Source of the DNA: CAZPDM01 sp964585305
GTDB taxonomy: Bacteria > Planctomycetota > Uabimicrobiia > Uabimicrobiales > JABWCH01
Assembly (NCBI GenBank): GCA_964585305.1
Contig: CAZPDM010000020.1
Span: forward strand, 1-58,901
Direction of reading: 5' to 3'
DNA: 58,901 bases
Part shown: positions 17,474 through 26,200 of the stretch, piece by piece
Layout of the letters: every line of letters starts with the position of its first letter
Numbering within the stretch: position 1 is the first letter of the stretch
Translations under genes and position numbers: made by a program
Notes under the pieces: model-generated
The model's database searches: none
Seen by the model: only the letters and a program-made list of their open reading frames with translations
Told to the model about the DNA's origin: nothing

Positions 17474-17502
17474 GAGAGAAAACTTAAGGAAAGTTTTCTC
17501 TC
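17474..17502 (-). terminator. Hairpin between the two FlgT-like genes
   Basis: A perfect 12-bp stem (GAGAGAAAACTT and its complement) with a 5-nt loop, just downstream of the minus-strand gene that ends at 17574. Confidence 0.6.
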
Positions 17503-17573
17503 TTTGGGACACTTCTTCTAAATATTATTCTGTATTATAAATTGGCAAAAGAAAAATTTTCTTAGAAAATTTT

Positions 17574-18665
17574 CTATTCCAATTTAAATTCTAATGTTTT
17601 TTGAGTTATTCCTATAACAGAAAGTCTAGGATTGGCTTCTAAAAATTTGTCTATCAATTCCTCAACATCAAAATTTGATTGAAAACGAAATTCTACTTTT
17701 TTTGAGCTAATTTGTTGTGTACTTAGAATTGTTCCCCATTGTGCCATTTTTTTAGCAATTGCTTTTTGCCCGTTATCTTCTATGTCAGAAATAACAATTT
17801 TTATACCTTTGTTACTGTTTGAAGAAGGCTGTTTGTTTTCAATTATTTTATTGCCATTAGACTGGTTATTGCCAAGCCCGGCCCATTGTTTTACAAAATT
17901 TGCAACTATAGGAAGTAAATATTTATCTTCCCCAATTTCAGCAAATCCTGCCTGCCCAGCGTTTTGGCGAGAAATACTTGCATCTTTCAAAACAACATAG
18001 TTTTCTTTAAGAGCAGAAACGGTATTTTCATTTTCAACATCAACAATATTCAGGTTGATAGAATATTTATGCTCTATTTTTTTGACACCTTTGACATTCA
18101 CAATTTGGGAAAATTTCCCTTGAACACTACCAGAGATTGAGAAATCTGCATTTTTACTTGGCATCATAAAATTGGTTTTATTTTCTTGAGCTATTGTGTT
18201 GTCTATAATAGTAAAACCAATATTTCTAAATTTAGAAGCTAAATACATTTCGCTTATTGAAGGTAATATTTCTTTGCCATCTAGAGTATCTTTTATAGAA
18301 AATGTAACTAGAGGATTTCCATGATTTCGAATAGCTAATTGTATTTTTTTCCAATCCGCTTTTATATCATTTTTTAAAGTTACAGATACCTTAGCCTCAT
18401 ATTTTTTCTCATTCTTTTTTACGTTGGAAATGATCTTATAACTAGAAACCCACCCAAAACTAGGATGAATCAGAATTTCTTTTAGAATTTCTAATCTTTG
18501 AACTTCACTCTGGGAAAAAATTTTTGTTCCTATGTTTTGTTCAATAGCATTTCTTAATGCAGCAGATAGAGCCTTTGCTTCTGTTGTATCATTGCCTGTG
18601 ATAGTGTTTTGTCCTTGAGATACTATAATAGAAAGCATAAAAAATAATATGAGTAAATTTTTCAA
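17574..18665 (-). CDS. Secreted protein with FlgT N-terminal-like domain, paralogue 2
   Basis: A 363-aa tandem paralogue of the preceding entry: signal peptide (~1-18), then the FlgT_N-like segment with AKALSAALRNAIEQNIGTKIFSQSEVQ and HPSFGWVSSYKI. The shared middle domain has ADFSISGSVQGKF and SRQNAGQAGFAEIGEDKY, and the C-terminal alpha/beta part ends in KTLEFKLE. It differs by an Asn/Ser-rich linker before the last domain. The two genes are separated by a hairpin and 143 bp, so they may be expressed separately. Location is probably periplasm or outer membrane; role unknown. Confidence 0.7.
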   Translation of the reverse strand: MKNLLILFFMLSIIVSQGQNTITGNDTTEAKALSAALRNAIEQNIGTKIFSQSEVQRLEILKEILIHPSFGWVSSYKIISNVKKNEKKYEAKVSVTLKNDIKADWKKIQLAIRNHGNPLVTFSIKDTLDGKEILPSISEMYLASKFRNIGFTIIDNTIAQENKTNFMMPSKNADFSISGSVQGKFSQIVNVKGVKKIEHKYSINLNIVDVENENTVSALKENYVVLKDASISRQNAGQAGFAEIGEDKYLLPIVANFVKQWAGLGNNQSNGNKIIENKQPSSNSNKGIKIVISDIEDNGQKAIAKKMAQWGTILSTQQISSKKVEFRFQSNFDVEELIDKFLEANPRLSVIGITQKTLEFKLE

Positions 18666-18685
18666 AACAATCTCCTATCTTTTTT

Positions 18686-18728
18686 CAAGGGATTTACTAA
18701 ACTTTTCAAAAATTGAGTAAATCCCTTG
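18686..18728 (-). terminator. Hairpin downstream of the cysteine peptidase gene
   Basis: A 13-bp perfect stem (CAAGGGATTTACT and its complement) with a 17-nt loop in the gap between the peptidase and the FlgT-like gene. There is no clear U-run, so termination is uncertain. Confidence 0.4.
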
Positions 18729-18770
18729 TGAAAGCTACATAAAGTTACAGTGCAAAACAAAGACTAAAAA

Positions 18771-20009
18771 CTATTCATTTCCACAAGCCTTTTGATATTT
18801 TGCCCAAACTTCTGGACAAGAATCTTTATGAACAAGAATGTTCATCATTTTGAGCTTAATATAATCTTCGTGATAGAAATAATATCCACGTGGTTCTACA
18901 TTACGGGAGCCAGAGCCAGAATCTTTGATTGCATACCAATTTTGGTTATCGATTTCTGCATAACCTACACAATGAATTCCATGATCATCTGTTGTTGTTC
19001 CATTTGCAAATCTGAAAAGGCGTGCTTGTTCATTAATTGCATTAGAAGGAATATCAAAACTTGGAACAATAGCAACCTTTTTACCAGAATCATAGCCAGG
19101 TTCTGTAACATCGCCGCCTAAGCACAAAGTAAAGCCGTTTTTCATAGCATTGCGTAAAACGCTCATAAAATCATCAAGCGGAATATTAAAATATTCTTTG
19201 CTATGTCTCCAATTATCTGGAACACGATATTCAATCAATTCATAGTAACATCTGCCAGAATACGGATCTTCTGCTAAAGACATAAGATCAACATAATCAT
19301 TAAAATTTATAGGCAATGTAGCTAGATATTCTTTAGGTGTTAGTGTTTTACCATCAATGACAATAGACGCTGGTGGTTTCCCAATATGATAATTCAGAAT
19401 GGCTTGGATTGTAGATAAAACTTGTTCTTCATTCCAACAATTTGCGGCTTTAATAGCTTGAAGGTATTTCTTCATTTCATCAAACATAACAGAATGATTG
19501 ATAAAAACTTGGCCAGGCTTCATCCCAGTATAGGCTTCTGCAGGAACAATCCCATATTTTTCCCATATATAATGGATAGCATTTGATTGGGAACCTTCAT
19601 CGAAAACAGATTCTCCACGTTGTTGAACAAAACGACGAGCTTTTTCTACGGCCTCCCAATACGCGGTATACATTTCTGATAATTTGACTTGTTTTCCAGA
19701 AAGACGATATATTTCAGATTCATAAAAGGAAATGGTCGAAAAGGCCCAACAAGTCCCGCTATTCCCTTGAGAAATAGAAGGATTATGCCAAGCAACTTTG
19801 TAAAGTTCAAGTTTTGTAGGATATTCTTTTCCATCAAAATTTACACGTAATTGTTTATCGGTTTTATCAGCTTTTTTCTCAAATTTTTCAATTTCTTCTG
19901 AAATTTTGTTCCAAAATTGATTAGGATATTGGCGATAGATTGCCGCATCTTGAGAAACTGCCCAAGATATGAGGAAAAAGCTAAGAATAAAAATACATAA
20001 ATAACGCAT
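18771..20009 (-). CDS. Secreted papain-like (C1 family) cysteine peptidase
   Basis: A 412-aa protein with signal peptide (~1-19, ending AVS-Q). The papain fold motifs are visible: the oxyanion Gln81 and nucleophile Cys87 in SQGNSGTCWAFST, the catalytic His in TTDDHGIHCVGYAE (near residue 350), and the third-residue region WYAIKDSGSGSRN. The usual Asn of the NSWG motif is Asp here. The spacing and the large insertions resemble the bleomycin-hydrolase/C1B branch, but the protein is exported rather than cytoplasmic. A ~60-residue segment before the catalytic domain could be a short propeptide. Likely periplasmic or secreted. Confidence 0.85.
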   Translation of the reverse strand: MRYLCIFILSFFLISWAVSQDAAIYRQYPNQFWNKISEEIEKFEKKADKTDKQLRVNFDGKEYPTKLELYKVAWHNPSISQGNSGTCWAFSTISFYESEIYRLSGKQVKLSEMYTAYWEAVEKARRFVQQRGESVFDEGSQSNAIHYIWEKYGIVPAEAYTGMKPGQVFINHSVMFDEMKKYLQAIKAANCWNEEQVLSTIQAILNYHIGKPPASIVIDGKTLTPKEYLATLPINFNDYVDLMSLAEDPYSGRCYYELIEYRVPDNWRHSKEYFNIPLDDFMSVLRNAMKNGFTLCLGGDVTEPGYDSGKKVAIVPSFDIPSNAINEQARLFRFANGTTTDDHGIHCVGYAEIDNQNWYAIKDSGSGSRNVEPRGYYFYHEDYIKLKMMNILVHKDSCPEVWAKYQKACGNE

Positions 20010-20168
20010 ATTTTTCCTTTCAGGAATATCAAAATATTTTTGGAATGTTTAACAACAAAGCAACTTTTATTTTAGCACAAAATCTGTGTCTAGGCAAATA
20101 AAAAATAACTCTCTAAAACTTTTTAGCAAATTTTTGTTTTCTAGTCAGGAATAGGTTATTCTATTTGT

Positions 20169-20215
20169 TTGACAATTTAAAAAGATTTTGTTATCTTAGT
20201 TAAAGATAATCTTTG
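20169..20215 (+). promoter_or_regulatory. Promoter with overlapping dyad upstream of the 20247 gene
   Basis: TTGACA (20169-20174), 17 bp, TATCTT (20192-20197). The -10 lies in a dyad of TTATCTT/AAGATAA with outer AAAGATT/AATCTTT-like steps (about 20181-20214), which could be an operator. Confidence 0.55.
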
Positions 20216-20246
20216 ATAAAAAAGACACCTAATAAGGAGATATACT

Positions 20247-21806
20247 TTGAATATTGAAGAAATTATTTTTCTCTCTTACAAAGACATTATCCTTTCTTTT
20301 GTAATGTTATTTGCTTGGGTATTTGGGTTCTTATATTGCTGTTCAAAAATCCGTAAATATCAATATATGGGATTGGGAATCTTAGCATGTTTGGGAATGT
20401 CTTTTATTATTTTGGAAAAAATAATTATGCAACTCCCAACGACTATTTCTTTAATATTGCCATATTCTGAAAAAATTCGCATTTCCCAAATATATGTAAC
20501 CAACTTTTTCCAATGGCGTGGGCAATATTATCAAAATGAAATTATATTCATTATCCTTCAAATCGCCTTAATTGCAGCAATTGCAGGAAGAATAAAACAA
20601 TCCCCAATAACAGCAGCTACGACTACTTTAAAAACAATATCTTCCTCTAATAGACGCCAGGTAATTATTTCTACCCAACCTATTAACACAGCAAATTCAA
20701 ATAATATAATCCCTTCCGAAAGGCCCCAGGACAATATTACTTCTCATACTGAAGATGATACATTGGTAGCAAATAAAAACGCTGTGTTAAATCAAGAAGA
20801 CGAATCTGTATATGCCCCCTCTGGAACAAAAATAGTTGCAAATCAAGCCAAAATTGAGCAATCCAGAGATGATGAGAAAGAAAAATCTTACCAAGCCTTA
20901 TTAAAAGGATTTAAACACTCCGAAGCTAAGTATATAGGAGACGTTTCTCAAAAAAAGAAACCGGCAAAAGTTCAGACAAATAGTGCCGAGATAACATTAG
21001 AAGAATATGAGCATCAATATCGAGTTCTAAAAGAATACGATCGTATAGAATCTCAAATTCTATCTCCTTTAGATGAAAGTACTATCGATCCTAAATACAT
21101 GCTTCCCAAACAGGCATTTGAAGATATTACCACAATCAATCCTATTGAAGAAAAAACAGAAGCGGCTCAAAATCTTCAAGCAGCACAAGAACATTTACAA
21201 GAAGTAGAAAAAATTCCTTATGAAGGTTTATTTGATGATAGCAAAAAAGTATCTTTTCATTACGTTTCACAAGATTTGACACCAGTTCCTTCAAAAGAAC
21301 GTTCCCCTTTGGAAGACAACACTGTAAAGCCCAATTTATTTGTGACAGACTCTACAACATTTCCTAAAATAAAAAAAGGTGATGATATTCCCACAGAAAA
21401 AATATCGAGGAAAACTATATCCGAGCCTAAAGAAATTCCCCTCTCTGTTTCTAATGAAATTCCTACTTCTAATAAATTTCCTGTTCTGGATAAAACTCCT
21501 TCAAGTTTAATTCCTAAATCTGCGTCAACAATAAATAAAATAAAACCACTTACTCAACCAAAAATTCCAGAAAAAAAGGTAGAAGTTTCTCCTAATAAAA
21601 CCCGATCTGTCCAAGAATTTCCCAGTGGAATACTCGAAGTATCTCAAATTGAACAAGCTAAACCGAAGGATTTATCAGATTCTACTGAAGTCTTAAAACC
21701 AAACGTTCAAAAAGAAAAAATAGAAACAGCCAATGATTATCTTTCTAAATTAGAAAAAGAATTTTTATCAGAAGAAGATAATAAAAAGGAATCTCATGAT
21801 GAGTAG
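20247..21806 (+). CDS. Membrane-anchored protein with a long disordered tail
   Basis: An unrecognised 519-aa protein. Hydrophobic segments lie at about residues 10-32, 38-58 and 92-112. The remaining ~400 residues are rich in Thr, Ser, Pro, Lys and Glu with no globular pattern, except a short charged helical stretch near 210-270. The tail carries several TIxP and IPxEK-like phrases but no clear repeat. The start is TTG, supported by AAGGAG 8 bp upstream. The next gene overlaps its end (ATGATGAG), indicating translational coupling with a lipoprotein. Confidence 0.75.
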   Translation: MNIEEIIFLSYKDIILSFVMLFAWVFGFLYCCSKIRKYQYMGLGILACLGMSFIILEKIIMQLPTTISLILPYSEKIRISQIYVTNFFQWRGQYYQNEIIFIILQIALIAAIAGRIKQSPITAATTTLKTISSSNRRQVIISTQPINTANSNNIIPSERPQDNITSHTEDDTLVANKNAVLNQEDESVYAPSGTKIVANQAKIEQSRDDEKEKSYQALLKGFKHSEAKYIGDVSQKKKPAKVQTNSAEITLEEYEHQYRVLKEYDRIESQILSPLDESTIDPKYMLPKQAFEDITTINPIEEKTEAAQNLQAAQEHLQEVEKIPYEGLFDDSKKVSFHYVSQDLTPVPSKERSPLEDNTVKPNLFVTDSTTFPKIKKGDDIPTEKISRKTISEPKEIPLSVSNEIPTSNKFPVLDKTPSSLIPKSASTINKIKPLTQPKIPEKKVEVSPNKTRSVQEFPSGILEVSQIEQAKPKDLSDSTEVLKPNVQKEKIETANDYLSKLEKEFLSEEDNKKESHDE

Positions 21807-22425
21807 AATCATATTAAATTATTCTCGACAGCATATAGTTTATTTCCTTGTTATATTATTTCTGGCAGGATGCTCTTCCGGAAGCATTTTAGTCCAAGAT
21901 TATTCTCAGTTGCAAACTCCACAAGAAACTGTAGATTTTGCAAAAAAAGCTGTAGTTAAAGATGATCCAGAAGCATTTTACTATTGTCTTTCAGAAGCTA
22001 CACAAAAACAACTTTCTCTTTCTAATTTAAAATTAGCTTGGAATTTAGCCGGGAATTTTTTCTATCTATTTTTAGATGCTCAAGTAAAATCGATTGCTCC
22101 TATCCAATCAGATGATTCTTATTTTCATGATAAACCAATGTACTGGAATCATCCTGAGTTGCAAAAAATAATTATTACTAGCCATAATTTAGAAGCTGCA
22201 TTTCTCTTATATAAAGAACAAAATAAATGGAAACTTCTTGCTCCCTCACCATATCCTTTGCCAGATATTAGTAAACTTCCTAAAAAACAACATCTTCCTT
22301 GGCGACATGAAAATTCTCATCCCTATCGTTCTACGCCGCAAGAATGGCTTTATCCTACTCAAATTGTTCGAGAAAAATCAAACATTCCTAAAGAACCAAG
22401 CAAACCTAATTGGCGTAATCAATAG
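21796..22425 (+). CDS. Lipoprotein of unknown function
   Basis: A 209-aa protein with a lipoprotein signal peptide (hydrophobic segment ~14-27, lipobox LAGC). The mature part begins with a short Ser/Gly linker. A segment like TPQETVDFAKKAVVKDDPEAFYYCLS recalls small helical/NTF2-like domains in secreted proteins, but I cannot assign it. The C-terminal 50 residues are Pro/Trp/His-rich. It overlaps the 3' end of the upstream membrane-protein gene by 11 bp and is followed by a strong terminator. Confidence 0.75.
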   Translation: MMSRIILNYSRQHIVYFLVILFLAGCSSGSILVQDYSQLQTPQETVDFAKKAVVKDDPEAFYYCLSEATQKQLSLSNLKLAWNLAGNFFYLFLDAQVKSIAPIQSDDSYFHDKPMYWNHPELQKIIITSHNLEAAFLLYKEQNKWKLLAPSPYPLPDISKLPKKQHLPWRHENSHPYRSTPQEWLYPTQIVREKSNIPKEPSKPNWRNQ

Positions 22426-22426
22426 A

Positions 22427-22468
22427 AAAAGCATGTTAAGCAAATAATATTTTGCTTAACATGCTTTT
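22427..22468. terminator. Strong bidirectional terminator
   Basis: An 18-bp perfect stem with a 6-nt loop, A-rich before and T-rich after, between the convergent lipoprotein and ABC permease genes. Confidence 0.85.
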
Positions 22469-22475
22469 CATAAAA

Positions 22476-23606
22476 TTATGAAAGAGTTTTCTTAAATCGT
22501 TTGACAGTTAAAAGTACCAAAACAATCCAGAAAACAAGCAAGCATAGTGTTTCATCCCATAACTCACGCATCGCAGCACCTCGAATAATAATTCCTCGAA
22601 GTACTTCAAGAAAATAAGTTACCGGAATAACATAGCCAATAGCAAAAATACCCAAAGGCATTGTCTCACGCGGAAACATAAAACCGCTTAATAAAATTGA
22701 TGGCATCATAGTTAAAAAGCCAAGCTGTAAAGCCTGATTTTGGTTCTGGGCAACAGTAGAAATAAAAATCCCAATAGAAAGAGAACAAAAAAGAAATACT
22801 ACTGATATAGCTAATAATAAAACAAGAGAGCCTTGAATAGGAACATCAAAAATATACCTCATGATCGCAATCACAAATAAAGTTTCAACAAAACCAATAA
22901 TGCCATAAGGAACAAGTTTCCCCATAATCAAAGCAGTTTTTGATACAGGAGAAACAAGCAATTGTTCCAATGTACCACGTTCCTTTTCTCGAACTATTGC
23001 CATCGCAGTAAGAAATACAGTAACAACCTGCATAATAATTCCAATTAACCCAGGAACCATAAAATTTGCACTTTTAAGATCAGGATTAAATAGCATTCTT
23101 GGTCGAATATCTACCAGTTGAGTTTTTATTTTAGTTGTAATTCCTACGCGTGCAAGAGATTCCTGTAATCCAATAGATTGGCAAACATTTAAAGCCTTTG
23201 TTCCTACGGTAGAATCCGAGCCGTCAATAAGAACAAGCACACTACTTGACTGTTTGCGCAATAGCGTATTTGAATAGTCTGGGGGAATTTTTATTGCTAC
23301 TTTCGCTTTCCCACTTATCATCATTGCTTCGAGTTCCTGATCCGAATGAACTTCTGCAACAATATCAAAAAACTGGCTATTTACAAAGCGTTCAATTAAC
23401 AAACGACTTTCATAACGTTGATCTAAATTATATATTACTGTTGGAAAATGTTTAACATCCATGTCAATAGCATAACCAAAAATAATTAATTGAATTACTG
23501 GAATTAAAAACATAATTCCCAAAGTAACCGGATCTCGTCGCAATTGAATAAATTCTTTGTATAAAATAGCGAAAAAGCCTTTTTTTAAAAAAAAATCTTG
23601 TACCAT
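22476..23606 (-). CDS. ABC-2 type transporter permease (YbhR/YhhJ-like)
   Basis: A 376-aa inner-membrane protein of the ABC-2 exporter class. There is one TM segment after the N-terminal KEFIQLRRDPVTLG motif (about residues 25-47), a ~150-residue extracytoplasmic domain, then five TM segments to the C-terminus. Between them is the VREKERGTLEQLLVSPV cytoplasmic signature. Such permeases pair with DrrA-like ATPases for drug or lipid export. The likely ATPase partner is the gene at 14835-15794. No membrane fusion protein gene is next to it. An AGGA ribosome binding site precedes the ATG. Confidence 0.9.
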   Translation of the reverse strand: MVQDFFLKKGFFAILYKEFIQLRRDPVTLGIMFLIPVIQLIIFGYAIDMDVKHFPTVIYNLDQRYESRLLIERFVNSQFFDIVAEVHSDQELEAMMISGKAKVAIKIPPDYSNTLLRKQSSSVLVLIDGSDSTVGTKALNVCQSIGLQESLARVGITTKIKTQLVDIRPRMLFNPDLKSANFMVPGLIGIIMQVVTVFLTAMAIVREKERGTLEQLLVSPVSKTALIMGKLVPYGIIGFVETLFVIAIMRYIFDVPIQGSLVLLLAISVVFLFCSLSIGIFISTVAQNQNQALQLGFLTMMPSILLSGFMFPRETMPLGIFAIGYVIPVTYFLEVLRGIIIRGAAMRELWDETLCLLVFWIVLVLLTVKRFKKTLS

Positions 23607-23628
23607 AAGATTCCTGTTTTTTTCTAAA

Positions 23629-23663
23629 AATTAAGGCTTGCGAATTTTTCGCAAGCCTTAATT
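23629..23663. terminator. Hairpin terminator
   Basis: A perfect 16-bp stem with a TTT loop between the minus-strand gene ending at 23697 and the start of the permease gene. Confidence 0.75.
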
Positions 23664-23696
23664 AAGATAAATTATAGAACGAAAATGTTGCTCATA

Positions 23697-24101
23697 TTAT
23701 TTTTTGCAGCATTTTTCTTTGCATTCTTTTGGAAATTCAGAAGTTTTAAAAGTAAGAGTTTCTTTTCCAGAGCATTCACGATTAAAAAGTTTCCATTCGC
23801 TTTCGATTGTTCCATCTTCTTTAATCGTTGCTTCTTGACGGCCATAATCTACACCTGTGGTAGTTTGGAAAACAATAACAAGTTTACCGTCTTGGAATAC
23901 ACCAGCACCAACTTCTCTTTCTTCTCCAAATACCCAACCCATAAAATAAACATCACATTGTTTGAAAACGTAGCATTGGCCTTCATAAGGTTCATTTGTA
24001 CTAAGATCAATGCCTTTAACATCATAAATACCAGATTTAATTTCTTGAGCAGTGACTACTAAACTTAAAAGAATAAGAGCTACCAATAGTAAATTTTTCA
24101 T
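23697..24101 (-). CDS. Small secreted protein of unknown function
   Basis: A 134-aa protein with signal peptide (~1-18, ending VTA-Q). The mature part looks all-beta, with alternating hydrophobic strands (SGIYDVKGID, GQCYVFKQCDVYFMGWVFG, GKLVIVFQTTTG), and has six Cys residues, four of them near the C-terminus. I recognise no family. There is no Shine-Dalgarno next to the ATG. An AGGAGG lies about 50 nt upstream, separated by a stem-loop at 24118-24146, and an in-frame stop 15 nt upstream rules out an earlier start. Confidence 0.65.
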   Translation of the reverse strand: MKNLLLVALILLSLVVTAQEIKSGIYDVKGIDLSTNEPYEGQCYVFKQCDVYFMGWVFGEEREVGAGVFQDGKLVIVFQTTTGVDYGRQEATIKEDGTIESEWKLFNRECSGKETLTFKTSEFPKECKEKCCKK

Positions 24102-24117
24102 GTAAAATTGGACTTAT

Positions 24118-24156
24118 TTGCAAGTAGCTATTCTCTAGCTTTGCAAGCCACCTCCT
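24118..24156 (-). promoter_or_regulatory. Distant AGGAGG and stem-loop in the leader of the 24101 gene
   Basis: On the minus strand AGGAGG (24156-24151) is followed by a stem of TTGCAA-AGCTA with TAGCT-AC-TTGCAA around a GAGAA loop, then 16 nt to the ATG. Folding would shorten the distance between the Shine-Dalgarno and the start codon. Confidence 0.35.
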
Positions 24157-24315
24157 AAAATGATGAAAAAAATGGTTTAAGTATCTTGCTAGATTGTATT
24201 TTATAATAAAAAAAATTCAAGAAAAAAAATATTTTTTTTTATAAATTTTTTATGCTACTATATCTTTTAAAAAAATATAACAAAACGAACTTAAGTAGAT
24301 TTTAGGGAGTAAATT

Positions 24316-26103
24316 ATGGCAAAAAAAATAGCAATGGCTGCTTGGGAAATAGGCCATGCGGAAACTCCTTGGGGAATTCGTGTAGGAGGAATGGGGTTAG
24401 TTGTTGAAGAACTTCCAAGTGAAATGCTACGGTATGCTAAGAAAAATCTTCAAGATATAGAAGTTGAAGTTCTTTCCCCATGTTTTCGCTTTTACATGAG
24501 AACACCAGGAAAACCTGAATCATTGCAATATGAAGAAACAATTGATGTTCCAAGATTTAATCTTAAATTTGATGTTTTTTCCCACATCTATGAAACAACC
24601 TTTGGAAAAGTCAAACATCTTTATTTTTGGAATGATAAGGTTTTAGGTGATTTTGGGGATCGTAACCCTAATCAAAGCATCTATTTATCCGATCCATGGA
24701 AAGCACTTATTGTGCAAGCGCGTGTAGATGCTGCAATGGCTACATATATTATGAAACATCCCTATCATGCAGTACAAATGCACGACTACCATGTAGGGCT
24801 TATTCCTTTTTATATGGATTGGCAAACTTTACGCCAAAATCCAAACAATATTCCTTCTCTTATGTTTACTATTCATAATGCAAGCTACCAAGGTTGGCTC
24901 AATCTTTGGGGCGATCCAGGTCCTGTTATGTATGAAATCAGTATGCCTAATCATTGGTATCATTATTTTCAATATTGGGGAAACTTTAATACCATAAAAG
25001 GGATACGATTGTATCTTGAAGATCTTCATTATCAGCATATAACAAAAGTAGCAATTACAACCGTTAGTGAAAACTATGCCAAAGAACTAGAATACAGCGA
25101 AAATCAAATTCGTCGCGAAATTCAAAAAAAGCGACTGCCTCAACCTCAACGAGTTGTAGTACCCAATGTTCATCTTTCTGAACTTGGCTGGTGCCAACCT
25201 TCTATTGTTGGGATCAATAACGGTCTAAAAGAAAGCAATCATCCTAGCAAAACTACTTTATTTCAGGCTTATACGCTAAAACAATTCCAACAACGTTTTG
25301 GAGAAGTTCCTGTTTTTCAAAATTCTGAAGTAAGAAGCTCTTTATATGGATGCAATTGTTCAAGTAATTGTGAACATAACAAAAATTATAGTTTTGAAAA
25401 TTATTCTAACCGACAAGAACTGCGTAGATTGATGTATCTTGAATTTTTTGGAAAAACTCCTGCTCATAATGATATAGCTTTCTGCTTCAATGGACGCCTG
25501 GATCCACAGAAAAATCTCGACGTCATTTATGAACTAATTCGCCAATTTTCTTGGGAAGACTATCCGAATGTTTATTTTATTATTTCCACAACTCCCCCAC
25601 CTCGTGGTCAAGGAAATCCCTATGCTGATTGGGTAATTGATGCGATAAGAAATTTAGCTCGTCAATTTCCTAAAAAAGTTGGGTTATATGACAGATTTTT
25701 TAATCTGCCTATTTCAAAATTGATCTATGCTGGAAGTGATTTTTTCTTTATGCCATCACGTTTTGAACCTTGTGGGTTGGCGGACTATGAAGCCAGTATA
25801 ATGGGATGCATTCCCATTGTACGAGAAACAGGCGGATTGAAAAAGACTCTGCCATATTCTCTAAGCTATGCTTGGTACGACGATGACGATCGTACCAAAG
25901 AAGCCTGGGAATTGATGAAAGTAGTAGATCGTGCAGTTGGCTTGTTTGATCTATCTGAAGCAGATCTTAAAGAATTACGAACAACTGAAAATCTATCCCA
26001 AGTTAAAGACAGCGAAATTGTCCGTCGCATTCATGGTTGCATGAACCTAGATACATCCTGGGATAAAGCAATCCAGCAATACTTCAGGTTACTTGGAATA
26101 TAA
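24316..26103 (+). CDS. Glycogen/starch synthase-like glycosyltransferase (GT5)
   Basis: A 595-aa GT-B fold enzyme. The N-terminal domain has a KxGGL-like glycine motif in modified form (GIRVGGMGLVVEELP, about residues 20-34), then VQMHDYHVGLIPFY and the TIHNASYQGW segment characteristic of GT5 glycogen and starch synthases. The C-terminal domain has FCFNGRLDPQKNLDVIYEL and the donor-binding SRFEPCGLADYEASIMGCIPIVRETGGL. These enzymes add glucose from ADP- or UDP-glucose to alpha-glucans. The protein is longer than GlgA (~480 aa), with an insertion holding a CNCSSNCEH cluster near residue 348 between the domains. No other glycogen genes are nearby. AGGGAG precedes the ATG. Confidence 0.85.
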   Translation: MAKKIAMAAWEIGHAETPWGIRVGGMGLVVEELPSEMLRYAKKNLQDIEVEVLSPCFRFYMRTPGKPESLQYEETIDVPRFNLKFDVFSHIYETTFGKVKHLYFWNDKVLGDFGDRNPNQSIYLSDPWKALIVQARVDAAMATYIMKHPYHAVQMHDYHVGLIPFYMDWQTLRQNPNNIPSLMFTIHNASYQGWLNLWGDPGPVMYEISMPNHWYHYFQYWGNFNTIKGIRLYLEDLHYQHITKVAITTVSENYAKELEYSENQIRREIQKKRLPQPQRVVVPNVHLSELGWCQPSIVGINNGLKESNHPSKTTLFQAYTLKQFQQRFGEVPVFQNSEVRSSLYGCNCSSNCEHNKNYSFENYSNRQELRRLMYLEFFGKTPAHNDIAFCFNGRLDPQKNLDVIYELIRQFSWEDYPNVYFIISTTPPPRGQGNPYADWVIDAIRNLARQFPKKVGLYDRFFNLPISKLIYAGSDFFFMPSRFEPCGLADYEASIMGCIPIVRETGGLKKTLPYSLSYAWYDDDDRTKEAWELMKVVDRAVGLFDLSEADLKELRTTENLSQVKDSEIVRRIHGCMNLDTSWDKAIQQYFRLLGI

Positions 26104-26111
26104 GAAAAATC

Positions 26112-26144
26112 CTACCATTCCCAAGCTCAACTTGGGAATGGTAG
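26112..26144 (+). terminator. Terminator of the glycosyltransferase gene
   Basis: A perfect 14-bp stem (CTACCATTCCCAAG and its complement) with a 5-nt loop directly after the stop codon. The downstream T-run is weak. Confidence 0.6.
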
Positions 26145-26200
26145 ATCGGAATACTCTCACACAAAACTTTAAAGATGATCGAACTTATTGTTTCTGGTTC

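Noticed and set aside
14835..23606. ABC ATPase (14835) and ABC-2 permease (22476) as one operon
   Set aside because: They are separated by about 7 kb with several terminators and plus-strand genes between; partnership is possible but not shown.
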